A stretch of DNA of 8,096 nucleotides from an uncultured Alistipes sp. (GTDB lineage: Bacteria; Bacteroidota; Bacteroidia; Bacteroidales; Rikenellaceae), in NCBI GenBank assembly GCA_959604655.1, contig CAUHCL010000097.1, forward strand, positions 1 to 8,096, in the 5' to 3' direction. Of this stretch, positions 1 through 5,840 are shown piece after piece. Within the stretch, counting starts at the first letter, position 1. Every line of letters begins with the position of its first letter. The notes beneath the pieces are model-generated. The model saw nothing but the letters and a program-made list of their open reading frames with translations, had not been told where the DNA came from and did no database searches. The translations under genes and the position numbers were made by a program.

Positions 1-297
1 GAGCACCATGCCCGACACTATCAGCTGGGTACGGGTGGAGAAGCGGAACTTGATGCGGAACATGACGGCGAAGTTGACGGACATGCCTACGAGCGAGGCG
101 TAGCCCGCCATCAGGATGTCTTCCCGCATGAGCGCCGTGGTGCCTACCATGTCGGACACGGCGGCAAGGTAGACCCCGCCCGAAAACTGGACTATCAGCA
201 CGAAGAGGATGAACAGCCAGGGCTTCAGCCGCCGCGGAACGAAGTCGGGAACGTCGGGAATGTCGAACGGCCCCTGCGGAACGTTGTGGTCTGCCAT
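1..297 (-). CDS. MFS multidrug efflux permease, EmrB/DHA2-like (N-terminal part)
   Basis: This is the inner-membrane proton-driven pump of the tripartite efflux system. Only the first 99 residues are present; the gene runs off the left edge. The protein starts MADHNVPQGPFDIPDVPDF, a short hydrophilic N-terminus. A first membrane helix (around residues 26-45, WLFILFVLIVQF) and a second hydrophobic stretch (around residues 60-80, including MAGYASLVGMSVNFAVMF) follow. The sequence RIKFRFSTRTQL then resembles the cytoplasmic loop after TM2 of MFS drug transporters. The ATG lies one base after the stop codon of the upstream adaptor gene, so the two are almost certainly co-transcribed and translationally coupled. 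No clear Shine-Dalgarno site is visible. The MFS/DHA2 assignment rests mainly on the adjacent EmrA-like adaptor and the N-terminal pattern; the diagnostic motifs lie outside the window. The substrate cannot be told. Confidence 0.82.
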   Translation of the reverse strand, partial: MADHNVPQGPFDIPDVPDFVPRRLKPWLFILFVLIVQFSGGVYLAAVSDMVGTTALMREDILMAGYASLVGMSVNFAVMFRIKFRFSTRTQLIVSGMVL

Positions 298-298
298 G

Positions 299-1333
299 TC
301 AGTACTTCACGCTACATTCCACGTTCATGCCCGCGCCGAGTCTGTCCATATCCTCGGGTCGGTTGTCCGCCGAGAACTCGATCCGCACGGGCACGCGCTG
401 ACGCACTTTCACGAAATTGCCCGCCGAGTTGTCCTGCGGCAGCAGCGAAAGCGAGGATCCCGTGGCGGTGGAGATCGAACGCACGAATCCGTCGAAGACC
501 ACATCGGGAACGGCGTCGACCCTTATCTCCACCCTGCTGCCCTCGGCGATATGGCGGAGCTGGGTCTCCTTGTAGTTGGCGGCCACCCACACATCGCCCC
601 AATCCACCACGTCGAGCAACGTCTGCCCTGGCTGCACGAGCTGCCCCTCGCGTATCTCCTTGCGCGAGGCATATCCGTCGCACGGAGCCACGATCACGGT
701 GTAGCTGAGGTTGAGCTCCGCGATCTCCAGAAGCGCCGCGGCAAGTTCGATACCCGCCTCCGACTGCGATATGCGACGGCGGCTGACATCCACGACCGAC
801 GAGGTGGCCGAACGCTGCCGCACGAGCATCTCGTAGCGGGCGCGCTTCACCTCGTAGTCGGTCCTTACGCCGTCGTACTGCCGTCGGGTGGCGGCATCCT
901 CGGCCAGCAGCTTCTCGTATCGCGCCAGATCGGTAGCGGCGTTGTCCATCAGCACCTTGGCCTCGTCCACCGACGCCTCGCTGACGGCCACGTTGGCCGA
1001 AGCCGACGCCACCGACCGATCGGCCACGCCGCGGCCCGCCAGGGCGTTGTTGTAGTCGGCACGGGCGCGGGCCACGTTCAGCCGCATGTCGGCGTCGTCG
1101 ATTATCACGAGCGTGTCACCCTTGCGGACCTTCCCGTACTCTTCGAAGCGTATCTCCTTTACGTAGCCCTGCACGCGGCTGTTGACGGGCACGATCTGCC
1201 GACGCACCTGCGCGTTGTCGGTGAACTCGACACGGCCCATACGGACGAACTTGCCGCCGACCCACAGCGCCGCTGCCGCAACTACCGCGACAATGACGGC
1301 ATAAGAGAGTAATTTTTTATCTGCGTGTTTCAT
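299..1333 (-). CDS. HlyD/EmrA-family membrane fusion (adaptor) protein
   Basis: This 344-residue periplasmic adaptor links an inner-membrane MFS pump to a TolC-type outer membrane channel. It has a short cytoplasmic N-terminus and one membrane anchor (about residues 8-26). The TDNAQVRRQIVPV and VQGYVKEIRF block (about 38-62) is the first half of the biotinyl-lipoyl-like domain seen in EmrA. A long alanine-, arginine- and glutamate-rich segment (about 85-205) is predicted to form the coiled-coil hairpin. The second lipoyl half follows (IVAPCDGYASRKEIREGQLV), then a beta-barrel region ending with LPQDNSAGNFVKVRQRVPV and RIEF, a hallmark of the EmrA subfamily. Its ATG overlaps the tolC stop codon by four bases (ATGA), indicating translational coupling, and the permease starts one base after its own stop. 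Length is slightly below that of E. coli EmrA. Family assignment is strong; substrate is unknown. Confidence 0.95.
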   Translation of the reverse strand: MKHADKKLLSYAVIVAVVAAAALWVGGKFVRMGRVEFTDNAQVRRQIVPVNSRVQGYVKEIRFEEYGKVRKGDTLVIIDDADMRLNVARARADYNNALAGRGVADRSVASASANVAVSEASVDEAKVLMDNAATDLARYEKLLAEDAATRRQYDGVRTDYEVKRARYEMLVRQRSATSSVVDVSRRRISQSEAGIELAAALLEIAELNLSYTVIVAPCDGYASRKEIREGQLVQPGQTLLDVVDWGDVWVAANYKETQLRHIAEGSRVEIRVDAVPDVVFDGFVRSISTATGSSLSLLPQDNSAGNFVKVRQRVPVRIEFSADNRPEDMDRLGAGMNVECSVKY

Positions 1334-2643
1334 ATCTTTCCTGTCGTGAATAAAAGTTTATAATAATAGTATACGATGTTTATGCGGGCATTGGCCAGCT
1401 GCTTCTCCGCGTCGAGCTTCGCATTGGCGGCATCGAGCATGTCGGTGATAAGCGCCATGTCGGCCGAGTAGCGGGTGGATACCGTGCGGTAGTTGCGCTC
1501 GGCCAGCTCCACGCCCTTCATGCGCGTCTTCAGTTCCTCGCAGGCCTCAAGATAGCGGATGTAGTCGGCCCTCACGGCCAGCGACACATCCTCGCATGCG
1601 ACGGCAAGCTCGTCCCGAGCCTTTTGCGTGGCGGCTCGGCTTCTCGCCATGGTCCTGTTGCCCTTGAAGAGCGACGAAAGCTTGAAACTCACGCCGACGC
1701 CCACATACCAGTAGCTCAGGTTGCGGTTGATGGGCGGCACCTCCACGAGGATGGGTCCGTCGATGGTCCAGCCCGCACGAAGCCCTATGGCAGGCAAACG
1801 CTCGGAGCGTACGATGCCCTCCATCTTGCGGCTCATGTCGACGCCCGAACGCGCGAGGCTCAGCGACGGAGAGTTATCCTCCGCCTCGCGCTGCCACCAA
1901 TCCTCGTTCTCGGCAGGCATCGAGCGGGCCAGGATGGCGGAGTCGGGGACCACGACGGTGCCGTCGGGCAGCCCCGCCGTCGTCACGAGGTTGGCGTTGA
2001 GGATATCGAGCATGTCGTTTATCCCCACGAGCTGAAATTCGAGATTCGAGAGCAGCAGTTCGTAACGCGTGATGTCGTTGTGCAGGACGGTGCCCTGCTC
2101 GTAGCGCACGCGCATCTCGTCCAGCACCTTAGCCGCCGCGGCCGCGTTGCTCTCCACGACCTTGCGCAGATTGACGTACTTGTATATGTCGAGATAGAAT
2201 CCCGCAAGGCGGAAACGGATGTTGTCCCGCCTGAAATCGGCGGCATACCGTGCGGCCGCCGATTTCAGTTCGGCCAGCTCGACGGCGCTCTTCACGGCGC
2301 CGCCCGTATAGATCGGCTGGGTGACATTCAGCGAAAGGCCGTTCCCGAAATGAGGGATGGGAGCTTTCTGGTAATCGTCCAAATCGCGTGCGGTGGTAAA
2401 ACCGTCGCCCAGATAACTCGCCGACAGTGACACGTCGATGTCGGGCAGGCGGCCCGCACGTGCCACGCTTACCGCACGATCGGCCTCGGTCTGTGCGGCC
2501 AGCGAAGGTCGGAGTTTAGCGCTGTTGGCCTCGGCGATCTCGAAAATCTCGTCCAGCGTGATTACCGTCTGGCCATAGGAGCGCACTCCGCCGCCCAGCA
2601 GGACTGCGGCGAGCAGCCCCGTGAGCAATCGAAGATTGTTCAT
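1330..2643 (-). CDS. TolC-family outer membrane efflux protein
   Basis: This 437-residue outer membrane channel is the exit duct of the tripartite pump encoded with the next two genes. A Sec signal peptide is visible (NNLRLLTGLLAAVLLGGGV, probable cleavage near residue 24-25). Two outer-membrane-efflux repeats follow, roughly residues 28-215 and 245-430. Each is rich in long alpha-helical, alanine/glutamate/arginine stretches, with beta-strand signatures such as PDIDVSLSASYLGDG and NGLSLNVTQPIYTGGAV in the first repeat and PAIGLRAGW and WYVGVGVSFKLSSLF in the second. The last residues (RINIVYYYYKLLFTTGKI) are the typical TolC-family C-terminal helix. The start is preceded by an AT-rich leader without a Shine-Dalgarno site, as is common in Bacteroidetes. 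It is the first large gene of the operon; a possible small ORF ends 28 bases upstream. Family assignment is firm; substrate specificity is not readable. Confidence 0.95.
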   Translation of the reverse strand: MNNLRLLTGLLAAVLLGGGVRSYGQTVITLDEIFEIAEANSAKLRPSLAAQTEADRAVSVARAGRLPDIDVSLSASYLGDGFTTARDLDDYQKAPIPHFGNGLSLNVTQPIYTGGAVKSAVELAELKSAAARYAADFRRDNIRFRLAGFYLDIYKYVNLRKVVESNAAAAAKVLDEMRVRYEQGTVLHNDITRYELLLSNLEFQLVGINDMLDILNANLVTTAGLPDGTVVVPDSAILARSMPAENEDWWQREAEDNSPSLSLARSGVDMSRKMEGIVRSERLPAIGLRAGWTIDGPILVEVPPINRNLSYWYVGVGVSFKLSSLFKGNRTMARSRAATQKARDELAVACEDVSLAVRADYIRYLEACEELKTRMKGVELAERNYRTVSTRYSADMALITDMLDAANAKLDAEKQLANARINIVYYYYKLLFTTGKI

Positions 2644-2671
2644 AATTGATTTGTTTTATATAAAAAGAAGA

Positions 2672-2818
2672 TTATTTCATCGGGCGTGACGCACGACCGA
2701 ATACGACCCGCAGGCCCTGCGAGCCGAGAACCGAAGCGGTGCTCTTCCAGTTTTCCAGATATCCCCAGTTCCTCACGGGGCTGTCAATGATTGCGATACG
2801 TTTGGACTTTGCCGTCAT
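2672..2818 (-). CDS. Possible small ORF (48 codons) in the leader of the efflux operon
   Basis: An ATG just downstream of the candidate efflux promoter opens a 48-codon frame that starts MTAKSKRIAIIDSPVRNWGY and ends ASRPMK. It stops 28 bases before tolC. The product would be basic and soluble, with two Trp residues and no signal peptide or membrane segment. Many codons end in G or C, as in neighbouring genes, which hints at coding but is weak over so short a length. I do not recognise the peptide. It could be a real small protein, a translated leader that modulates tolC expression, or chance in GC-rich DNA. A longer reading from 2920 is less likely because it would begin upstream of the candidate promoter. 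Confidence 0.35.
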   Translation of the reverse strand: MTAKSKRIAIIDSPVRNWGYLENWKSTASVLGSQGLRVVFGRASRPMK

Positions 2819-2847
2819 ACGAGCGCAACTCTTTGTGAATTGCGGTG

Positions 2848-2855
2848 CGAAATTA
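2848..2855 (-). promoter_or_regulatory. Candidate -7 box for the efflux operon
   Basis: The minus strand reads TAATTTCG, one base off the Bacteroidetes -7 consensus TAnnTTTG, followed by CACCGC, where transcription would begin about seven bases on. It lies about 30 bases before the small ORF and about 205 bases before tolC, and just after a T-run. No convincing -33 TTTG element is seen. This is the best promoter candidate in the interval between the terminator at 2941-2977 and tolC. Apart from these elements and the small ORF, I see nothing else in 2644-3002. Confidence 0.45.
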
Positions 2856-2940
2856 CAAAAAAATTCCGATTCCGTGATCGGGCGCGGGCAATTTTGCGGG
2901 CTGCCCGTCGGCGTCGGCACGGCGGCCCGAGGCCGTCGGT

Positions 2941-2977
2941 AAAGACAAAATCCCCGCAGCCGATCGGCCGCGGGGAT
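2941..2977 (-). terminator. Intrinsic terminator after the CMD-cupin gene
   Basis: On the minus strand a perfect 8-base stem ATCCCCGC/GCGGGGAT encloses a second self-complementary core (GCCGATCGGC), and TTTTGTCTTT follows. It begins 25 bases past the stop codon of the CMD-cupin gene. It separates that unit from the efflux operon downstream, which therefore needs its own promoter. Confidence 0.85.
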
Positions 2978-3002
2978 CGCTCTGTCGGGGAAGCCGACGT
3001 GC

Positions 3003-3818
3003 CTATTTCAGTTTGTCGTATTCCTCGTCGGTCACGGGTTCGAGCCACTCGCTTGAGGTGTTCTCGCCCGCGATCTCGAACGCCAGATGCGCGAACCAGC
3101 TGTCGGCCGCCGCACCGTGCCAGTGCTTCACGCCCGCGGGAATGTGGATCACCGTACCCGAGAGAATCTCCACGGCGGGCTTGCCTTCCTCCTGATACCA
3201 GCCGCGGCCCGCCACGCCGACGAGCATCTGACCGCCGCCACTGGTCGCCTTGTGTATATGCCAGTTGTTGCGGCATCGCGGCTCGAAGGTGACATTGGCT
3301 ATGGGGACCTGTTCCGACGAGATGCGGGCCAGATAGCTGTTGCCCGTGAAATACTGCGCATACGCCGTGTTGGGTTCGCCTATCGGGAAGATCATCCCGC
3401 GCCGGAAGGCCGCCTTGGCATCGTCGCCCGCAGTGTCCTCGGCCCACACGTCTTTCGCCAGACGGAACGCGGCCCACGCCTTGGGCCAACCCGCATAGAA
3501 GCCTATGTGGGTGATGATCTCGGCGATCTCGGTGCGGGTGATGCCGTTCTTCTTGGCCTCCTGAAGGTGGAAGCCCAGCGAGCTGTCGGTGATGCCCTGA
3601 CTGATGAGCGAGGTGATCGTCACCAGGCTGCGGTCGCGAAGACCGAGGCGGTCGGTGCGGCTCCACACCTCGCCGAACAGAACGTCGTCGTTGAGTTCCG
3701 CGAATTTGGGGGCGAACCCGCCCAACTGGTCGCGGCCCGCCGTCTGTACTATCTTTTCCTGTGCCATAACGTTGAATGTTAGAATGCTTAACAGCGAAAT
3801 TAAAATGATTCGTCTCAT
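3003..3818 (-). CDS. Exported carboxymuconolactone decarboxylase-like / cupin fusion protein
   Basis: This 271-residue protein has a Sec signal peptide (residues 1-19, ending NVMA, cleavage before Q20). A carboxymuconolactone-decarboxylase (CMD, PF02627-type) domain spans about 36-125, with GFHLQEAKKNGITRTEIAEI and ITHIGFYAGWPKAWAAF matching the family core. The domain has no CxxC pair, so it is not an AhpD-type peroxidase. A C-terminal cupin spans about 160-250. Its first motif is WHIHK (H187, H189), with Gln197 roughly where the metal-binding Glu usually stands. Its second is GTVIHIPAGVKHWHG (G221, P227, G229, H232, H234). CMD-cupin fusions are known in Bacteroidetes, but their substrates are undefined; a role with quinone or aromatic compounds or in redox stress is inference. 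It starts six bases after the ABM gene stops, so the two form one transcription unit that ends at the hairpin at 2941-2977. Confidence 0.92.
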   Translation of the reverse strand: MRRIILISLLSILTFNVMAQEKIVQTAGRDQLGGFAPKFAELNDDVLFGEVWSRTDRLGLRDRSLVTITSLISQGITDSSLGFHLQEAKKNGITRTEIAEIITHIGFYAGWPKAWAAFRLAKDVWAEDTAGDDAKAAFRRGMIFPIGEPNTAYAQYFTGNSYLARISSEQVPIANVTFEPRCRNNWHIHKATSGGGQMLVGVAGRGWYQEEGKPAVEILSGTVIHIPAGVKHWHGAAADSWFAHLAFEIAGENTSSEWLEPVTDEEYDKLK

Positions 3819-3824
3819 GAGGTA

Positions 3825-4247
3825 TTATTGAATGAAGTTGTCGATTCTGCTTGCGGGGTTGAGCGGCGTCTGGTCGGACAGCTCCAGCGAGCGGACCATG
3901 TGCAGCGTCCCCTGCTTGTACTTTCGGAAATGCTCGGAGGCGATGTGTTTCTCGTAGGCCGCCCGACTCGCATAGGTTTCGAGGATGGTGATCCTGCACG
4001 GGTTCTCCTTCTCGCTGACGGCATACATCGTGAGCACGCCCGACTCGATACGCAGCGAGACCTCGCCGACCTCGACGGCGTATTTCACATACTCGTCGAG
4101 ATACTGCGGATAGACCTCGATCTTCGACAGACGCACGATCCCGTCGGCCGCCATCGGCTCCTTGGCGCACACGGAAGGCTTCTCCCCGACAGCCGCCCCG
4201 CACGAGCAGAGAGCGGCGAACAAAATGCCCGACAATAACTTTTTCAT
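3825..4247 (-). CDS. ABM-domain (putative quinol monooxygenase-like) lipoprotein
   Basis: This 140-residue protein has an antibiotic-biosynthesis-monooxygenase (ABM) domain at about 37-125. Recognisable parts are VRLSKIEVYPQYLDEYVKYA, the strand pair SGVLTMYAV and CRITILETYAS, and YEKHIASEHFRKYKQ. This ferredoxin-like dimeric fold is shared with YgiN-type quinol monooxygenases. The N-terminus is a lipoprotein signal, MKKLLSGILFAALCSC, with a plausible lipobox LCSC and lipidation at Cys16, so the enzyme probably sits in the envelope. I chose the ATG at 4247 over an in-frame upstream extension because AAGGAGA lies five bases before it, an unusually good Shine-Dalgarno site for this group, and because the lipobox then falls at the right place. 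Promoter and leader lie at 4248-4357. It is co-transcribed with the CMD-cupin gene. Catalysis and substrate are not proven by sequence. Confidence 0.9.
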   Translation of the reverse strand: MKKLLSGILFAALCSCGAAVGEKPSVCAKEPMAADGIVRLSKIEVYPQYLDEYVKYAVEVGEVSLRIESGVLTMYAVSEKENPCRITILETYASRAAYEKHIASEHFRKYKQGTLHMVRSLELSDQTPLNPASRIDNFIQ

Positions 4248-4250
4248 ATA

Positions 4251-4257
4251 AGTCTCC
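4251..4257 (-). promoter_or_regulatory. Strong Shine-Dalgarno site deciding the ABM start
   Basis: The minus strand reads AAGGAGA then CTTAT before the ATG. Most starts in this window lack such a site, so it supports the start at 4247 and suggests efficient translation of the lipoprotein. Confidence 0.75.
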
Positions 4258-4286
4258 TTTTTCTTTTCACGCAAACGGCCCGCACG

Positions 4287-4323
4287 GCAGGCGCGGCCGC
4301 TTGCGAGCGGTTGCACGGCCTGC
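4287..4323 (-). other. Nested hairpin in the ABM leader
   Basis: A 6-base outer stem (GCAGGC at 4287-4292 with GCCTGC at 4318-4323) encloses a 5-base inner stem (CCGCT at 4297-4301 with AGCGG at 4306-4310) closed by a four-base loop. It lies inside the predicted leader of about 95 bases, between the -7 box and the ribosome binding site. It has no T-run after it, so it is not an obvious terminator. It could influence mRNA stability or translation, or be chance in GC-rich DNA. Confidence 0.4.
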
Positions 4324-4349
4324 GCTCCGCGCGACTGCGATATCAGATG

Positions 4350-4357
4350 CAAAAATA
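4350..4357 (-). promoter_or_regulatory. -7 box of the ABM / CMD-cupin operon
   Basis: The minus strand reads TATTTTTG, a perfect match to the Bacteroidetes -7 consensus TAnnTTTG, followed by CATCTGA. Transcription would start near 4343, giving a leader of about 95 bases before the ABM ATG. No clear -33 TTTG is visible, which would fit an activator-dependent promoter, although that is inference. Confidence 0.6.
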
Positions 4358-4419
4358 GCGAAGTTCCGCCTCGCGGACGATAGACCGATTACGGATTGAA
4401 ATACCTTTTTTACGGAATC

Positions 4420-4482
4420 TTAACGTCCTGCCTGCCGCTGCTGCTCGGCGTTGTAGCGGTCGATTCCTTTTTTCTCTTCCAT
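4420..4482 (-). other. 20-codon mini-ORF after the acetyltransferase gene
   Basis: Three bases after the acetyltransferase stop, an ATG opens a 20-codon frame (starting MEEKKGIDRYNAEQ, ending in TAA) with charged, GC-ending codons. The preceding gene's 3' end (AACCAGGTAAGCT) offers only AGG as a weak ribosome binding site. It reads like the beginning of a normal operon gene that stops early. It could be a small peptide, the stub of a deleted gene, or chance. I do not recognise it. Confidence 0.3.
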
Positions 4483-4485
4483 AGC

Positions 4486-5055
4486 TTACCTGGTTCCGAT
4501 CGTTTTGATGATCCGTGCAGGGTTGCCCGCCACGACGGTCATGGGCGGCACGTCTCTCGTCACCACGCTGCCCGCGCCCACGATGGCTCCGTAACCAAGT
4601 CTGACACCCGGCAGTATCGTAGAGGCGATGCCGATCCACACCTTGTCCTCGATGACGATGGGGCGGCCGCAGGTGGCGCTGCGGTTGTCGGGGTCGGGAT
4701 CGTGGTTGATCGTGATGAGATTCACTTTGGGCCCGATGAACACGTCGTCGCCGATGGTGATGCCGCCGCGTCCGAAGAAGGTGCAGCACTGCTGGATGAA
4801 GCATCTCTTGCCGATGGTGACGGGCTTGCCGTAGTCGATATAAAACGGAGGCAGCAGCGTTGTGCCCGCGTCGAGCGGCTTGCCGAGGATGCGCTCCATG
4901 TACTCGTGCACCTCTTCGGGCGTGAGGCGGCCCGTGTTCATCTCCGTCGCAGTATCGATCGTGGCGAAGATGTCGGCAATCAACTCGTCGTAACCCGCAT
5001 CGTTGGGCGAAACCATCTCGCCGCGGAGGTCCCTTGCGAAAATATCGTTTTCCAT
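4486..5055 (-). CDS. Maltose/galactoside O-acetyltransferase-like hexapeptide transferase
   Basis: This 189-residue acetyl-CoA-dependent sugar O-acetyltransferase belongs to the LacA/Maa group. Its N-terminus (residues 1-60) holds a helical Maa-type cap with the RGEMVSPND motif near residue 11, corresponding to the usual AGE-Y pattern. A left-handed beta-helix follows (about 72-185), built from hexapeptide repeats such as ITIGDDVFIGPKVNLITINH, PIVIEDKVWIG, STILPGVRLGYG and AIVGAGSVVTRDVPP. The catalytic His is expected at 118 in INHDPDPDNR. The C-terminal VVAGNPARIIKTIG is typical of the family. I chose the ATG at 5055 because it lies downstream of a perfect -7 box at 5081-5088; the longer frame from 5148 would begin inside the previous terminator. 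The natural acceptor is unknown; many relatives act on unspecified sugars or detoxify non-metabolised ones. Confidence 0.93.
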   Translation of the reverse strand: MENDIFARDLRGEMVSPNDAGYDELIADIFATIDTATEMNTGRLTPEEVHEYMERILGKPLDAGTTLLPPFYIDYGKPVTIGKRCFIQQCCTFFGRGGITIGDDVFIGPKVNLITINHDPDPDNRSATCGRPIVIEDKVWIGIASTILPGVRLGYGAIVGAGSVVTRDVPPMTVVAGNPARIIKTIGTR

Positions 5056-5080
5056 AGTTTTCAGGTTTGATCTTCTTCGG

Positions 5081-5088
5081 CAAAGGTA
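5081..5088 (-). promoter_or_regulatory. -7 box of the acetyltransferase gene
   Basis: The minus strand reads TACCTTTG followed by CCGAAG, a perfect TAnnTTTG match, about 25 bases before the ATG. A TTG sits in the terminator stem roughly 14 bases upstream, closer than the usual -33 spacing. The box directly abuts the U-tract of the preceding terminator. Confidence 0.72.
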
Positions 5089-5123
5089 AAGAGAAAGCCC
5101 CGCAACGATTTTGTTGCGAGGCT
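5088..5123 (-). terminator. Intrinsic terminator after the cupin gene
   Basis: On the minus strand AGCCTCGCAAC pairs with GTTGCGGGGCT (11 pairs, one of them T-G) around a six-base AT-rich loop, followed by TTCTCTTT. It lies about 46 bases past the cupin stop codon. The tract runs straight into the -7 box of the acetyltransferase gene. Confidence 0.82.
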
Positions 5124-5168
5124 CAAACTTCTTTGCCGAGAGGGTCAATATAGAAAAATATTTTGCGG

Positions 5169-5678
5169 TTATCGCCTCTCATCTTCCCGCAATCTTGCCC
5201 AAACTTGATCCGCGTCGCTCTCGCCTTCGAAATAGGGATGCTGCTCACTGCGACGGAAAGTCTCACCTTCGGGAACGATAATGATTTTATCCGAATCAGG
5301 GTATTCGCAGACGTCATGCCCGATGTAGGAACGCATATCGAGATAGGTACACGGCTCATCGGTGTGGTTGTGAAGCTGATGCGCACCGCTTTCGCCCGCC
5401 TCGAAAAAGAGAATATCACCCTCTGCGACCGTTTCGAGACCTGCGGGAGTGCGCAAGGTCGCCATGCCCGAGAGTATCAAGAACAACTCCTCGGCATAAC
5501 GGTGGAAATGATAAGGAGCATTGTATTGCCCGGGATCGAGCCGTCGCAGATCGAAATTCAAATATTGCGGAGCAATGCCCTTTCTGACGCGCGAAATATC
5601 GGTAAACAGCCTGAATCCGTCGATTTTACCCGAATTAGGCCGGAAATCGCGCTCTTCTTTGTGAATGATAGTCGCCAT
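5169..5678 (-). CDS. Single-domain cupin protein
   Basis: This 169-residue protein has no signal peptide and is probably cytoplasmic. The cupin barrel spans about 35-120. Motif 1 is complete: G50, then HFH (H57, H59), E64 and G71 in YHFHRYAEELFLILSG. Motif 2 is GDILFFEAGESGAHQLHN (G87, G95, H100, N104), with the usual Pro replaced and a short insertion before the His. The metal-binding set H57, H59, E64, H100 therefore looks intact. It resembles uncharacterised conserved cupins of the COG3837 kind; whether it is an enzyme, isomerase or binding protein cannot be told. Its DNA looks less GC-rich than its neighbours, with more A/T-ending codons, a weak hint of different ancestry. It lies 162 bases after the AraC gene and has its own terminator. 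Confidence 0.88.
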   Translation of the reverse strand: MATIIHKEERDFRPNSGKIDGFRLFTDISRVRKGIAPQYLNFDLRRLDPGQYNAPYHFHRYAEELFLILSGMATLRTPAGLETVAEGDILFFEAGESGAHQLHNHTDEPCTYLDMRSYIGHDVCEYPDSDKIIIVPEGETFRRSEQHPYFEGESDADQVWARLREDERR

Positions 5679-5705
5679 GATTATCGTCGAATTTTAATGA
5701 TGATA

Positions 5706-5713
5706 CAACTTTA
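5706..5713 (-). promoter_or_regulatory. Weak candidate -7 box for the cupin gene
   Basis: The minus strand reads TAAAGTTG, one mismatch from TAnnTTTG, about 28 bases before the cupin ATG. No -33 element is clear. The rest of the spacer (5679-5840) shows only short inverted repeats, no clear terminator for the AraC gene and no gene. The cupin could instead be read through from the regulator. Confidence 0.3.
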
Positions 5714-5840
5714 CACCGCCTGCGTTTCCCGACCGTCATTTTGCATAGGCCGATCGATGTCCAGCGGTCTTTAGCCGCAACCCAATAATTTATAGTGAGT
5801 CGAAACGGAGTTCATACAAAATCGGATATGATCGGCTCAA

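Noticed and set aside
209..1312. Long plus-strand open frame opposite the adaptor gene
   Set aside because: It is the antisense shadow of a GC-rich gene whose family motifs are unmistakable on the minus strand. Its product is rich in His, Arg and Gly with no recognisable domain.
2739..2942. 67-codon plus-strand frame opposite the efflux leader
   Set aside because: It overlaps the candidate minus-strand promoter and small ORF, has no plus-strand promoter box, and its product ends in an Arg/Gly tail typical of chance frames.
2815..4203. Long minus-strand open frame spanning the ABM and CMD-cupin genes in another frame
   Set aside because: The translation is Arg/Gly-rich low-complexity text without family motifs, while the two genes it overlaps have clear domains, export signals and normal spacing.
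4343..5083. Alternative minus-strand frame over the acetyltransferase
   Set aside because: His/Arg-rich translation typical of a shifted frame; the hexapeptide-repeat protein in the true frame is clear.
5820..5840. Possible AraC terminator
   Set aside because: The repeated CCGAT/ATCGG sequences there are direct repeats, not inverted ones, so no stem forms.
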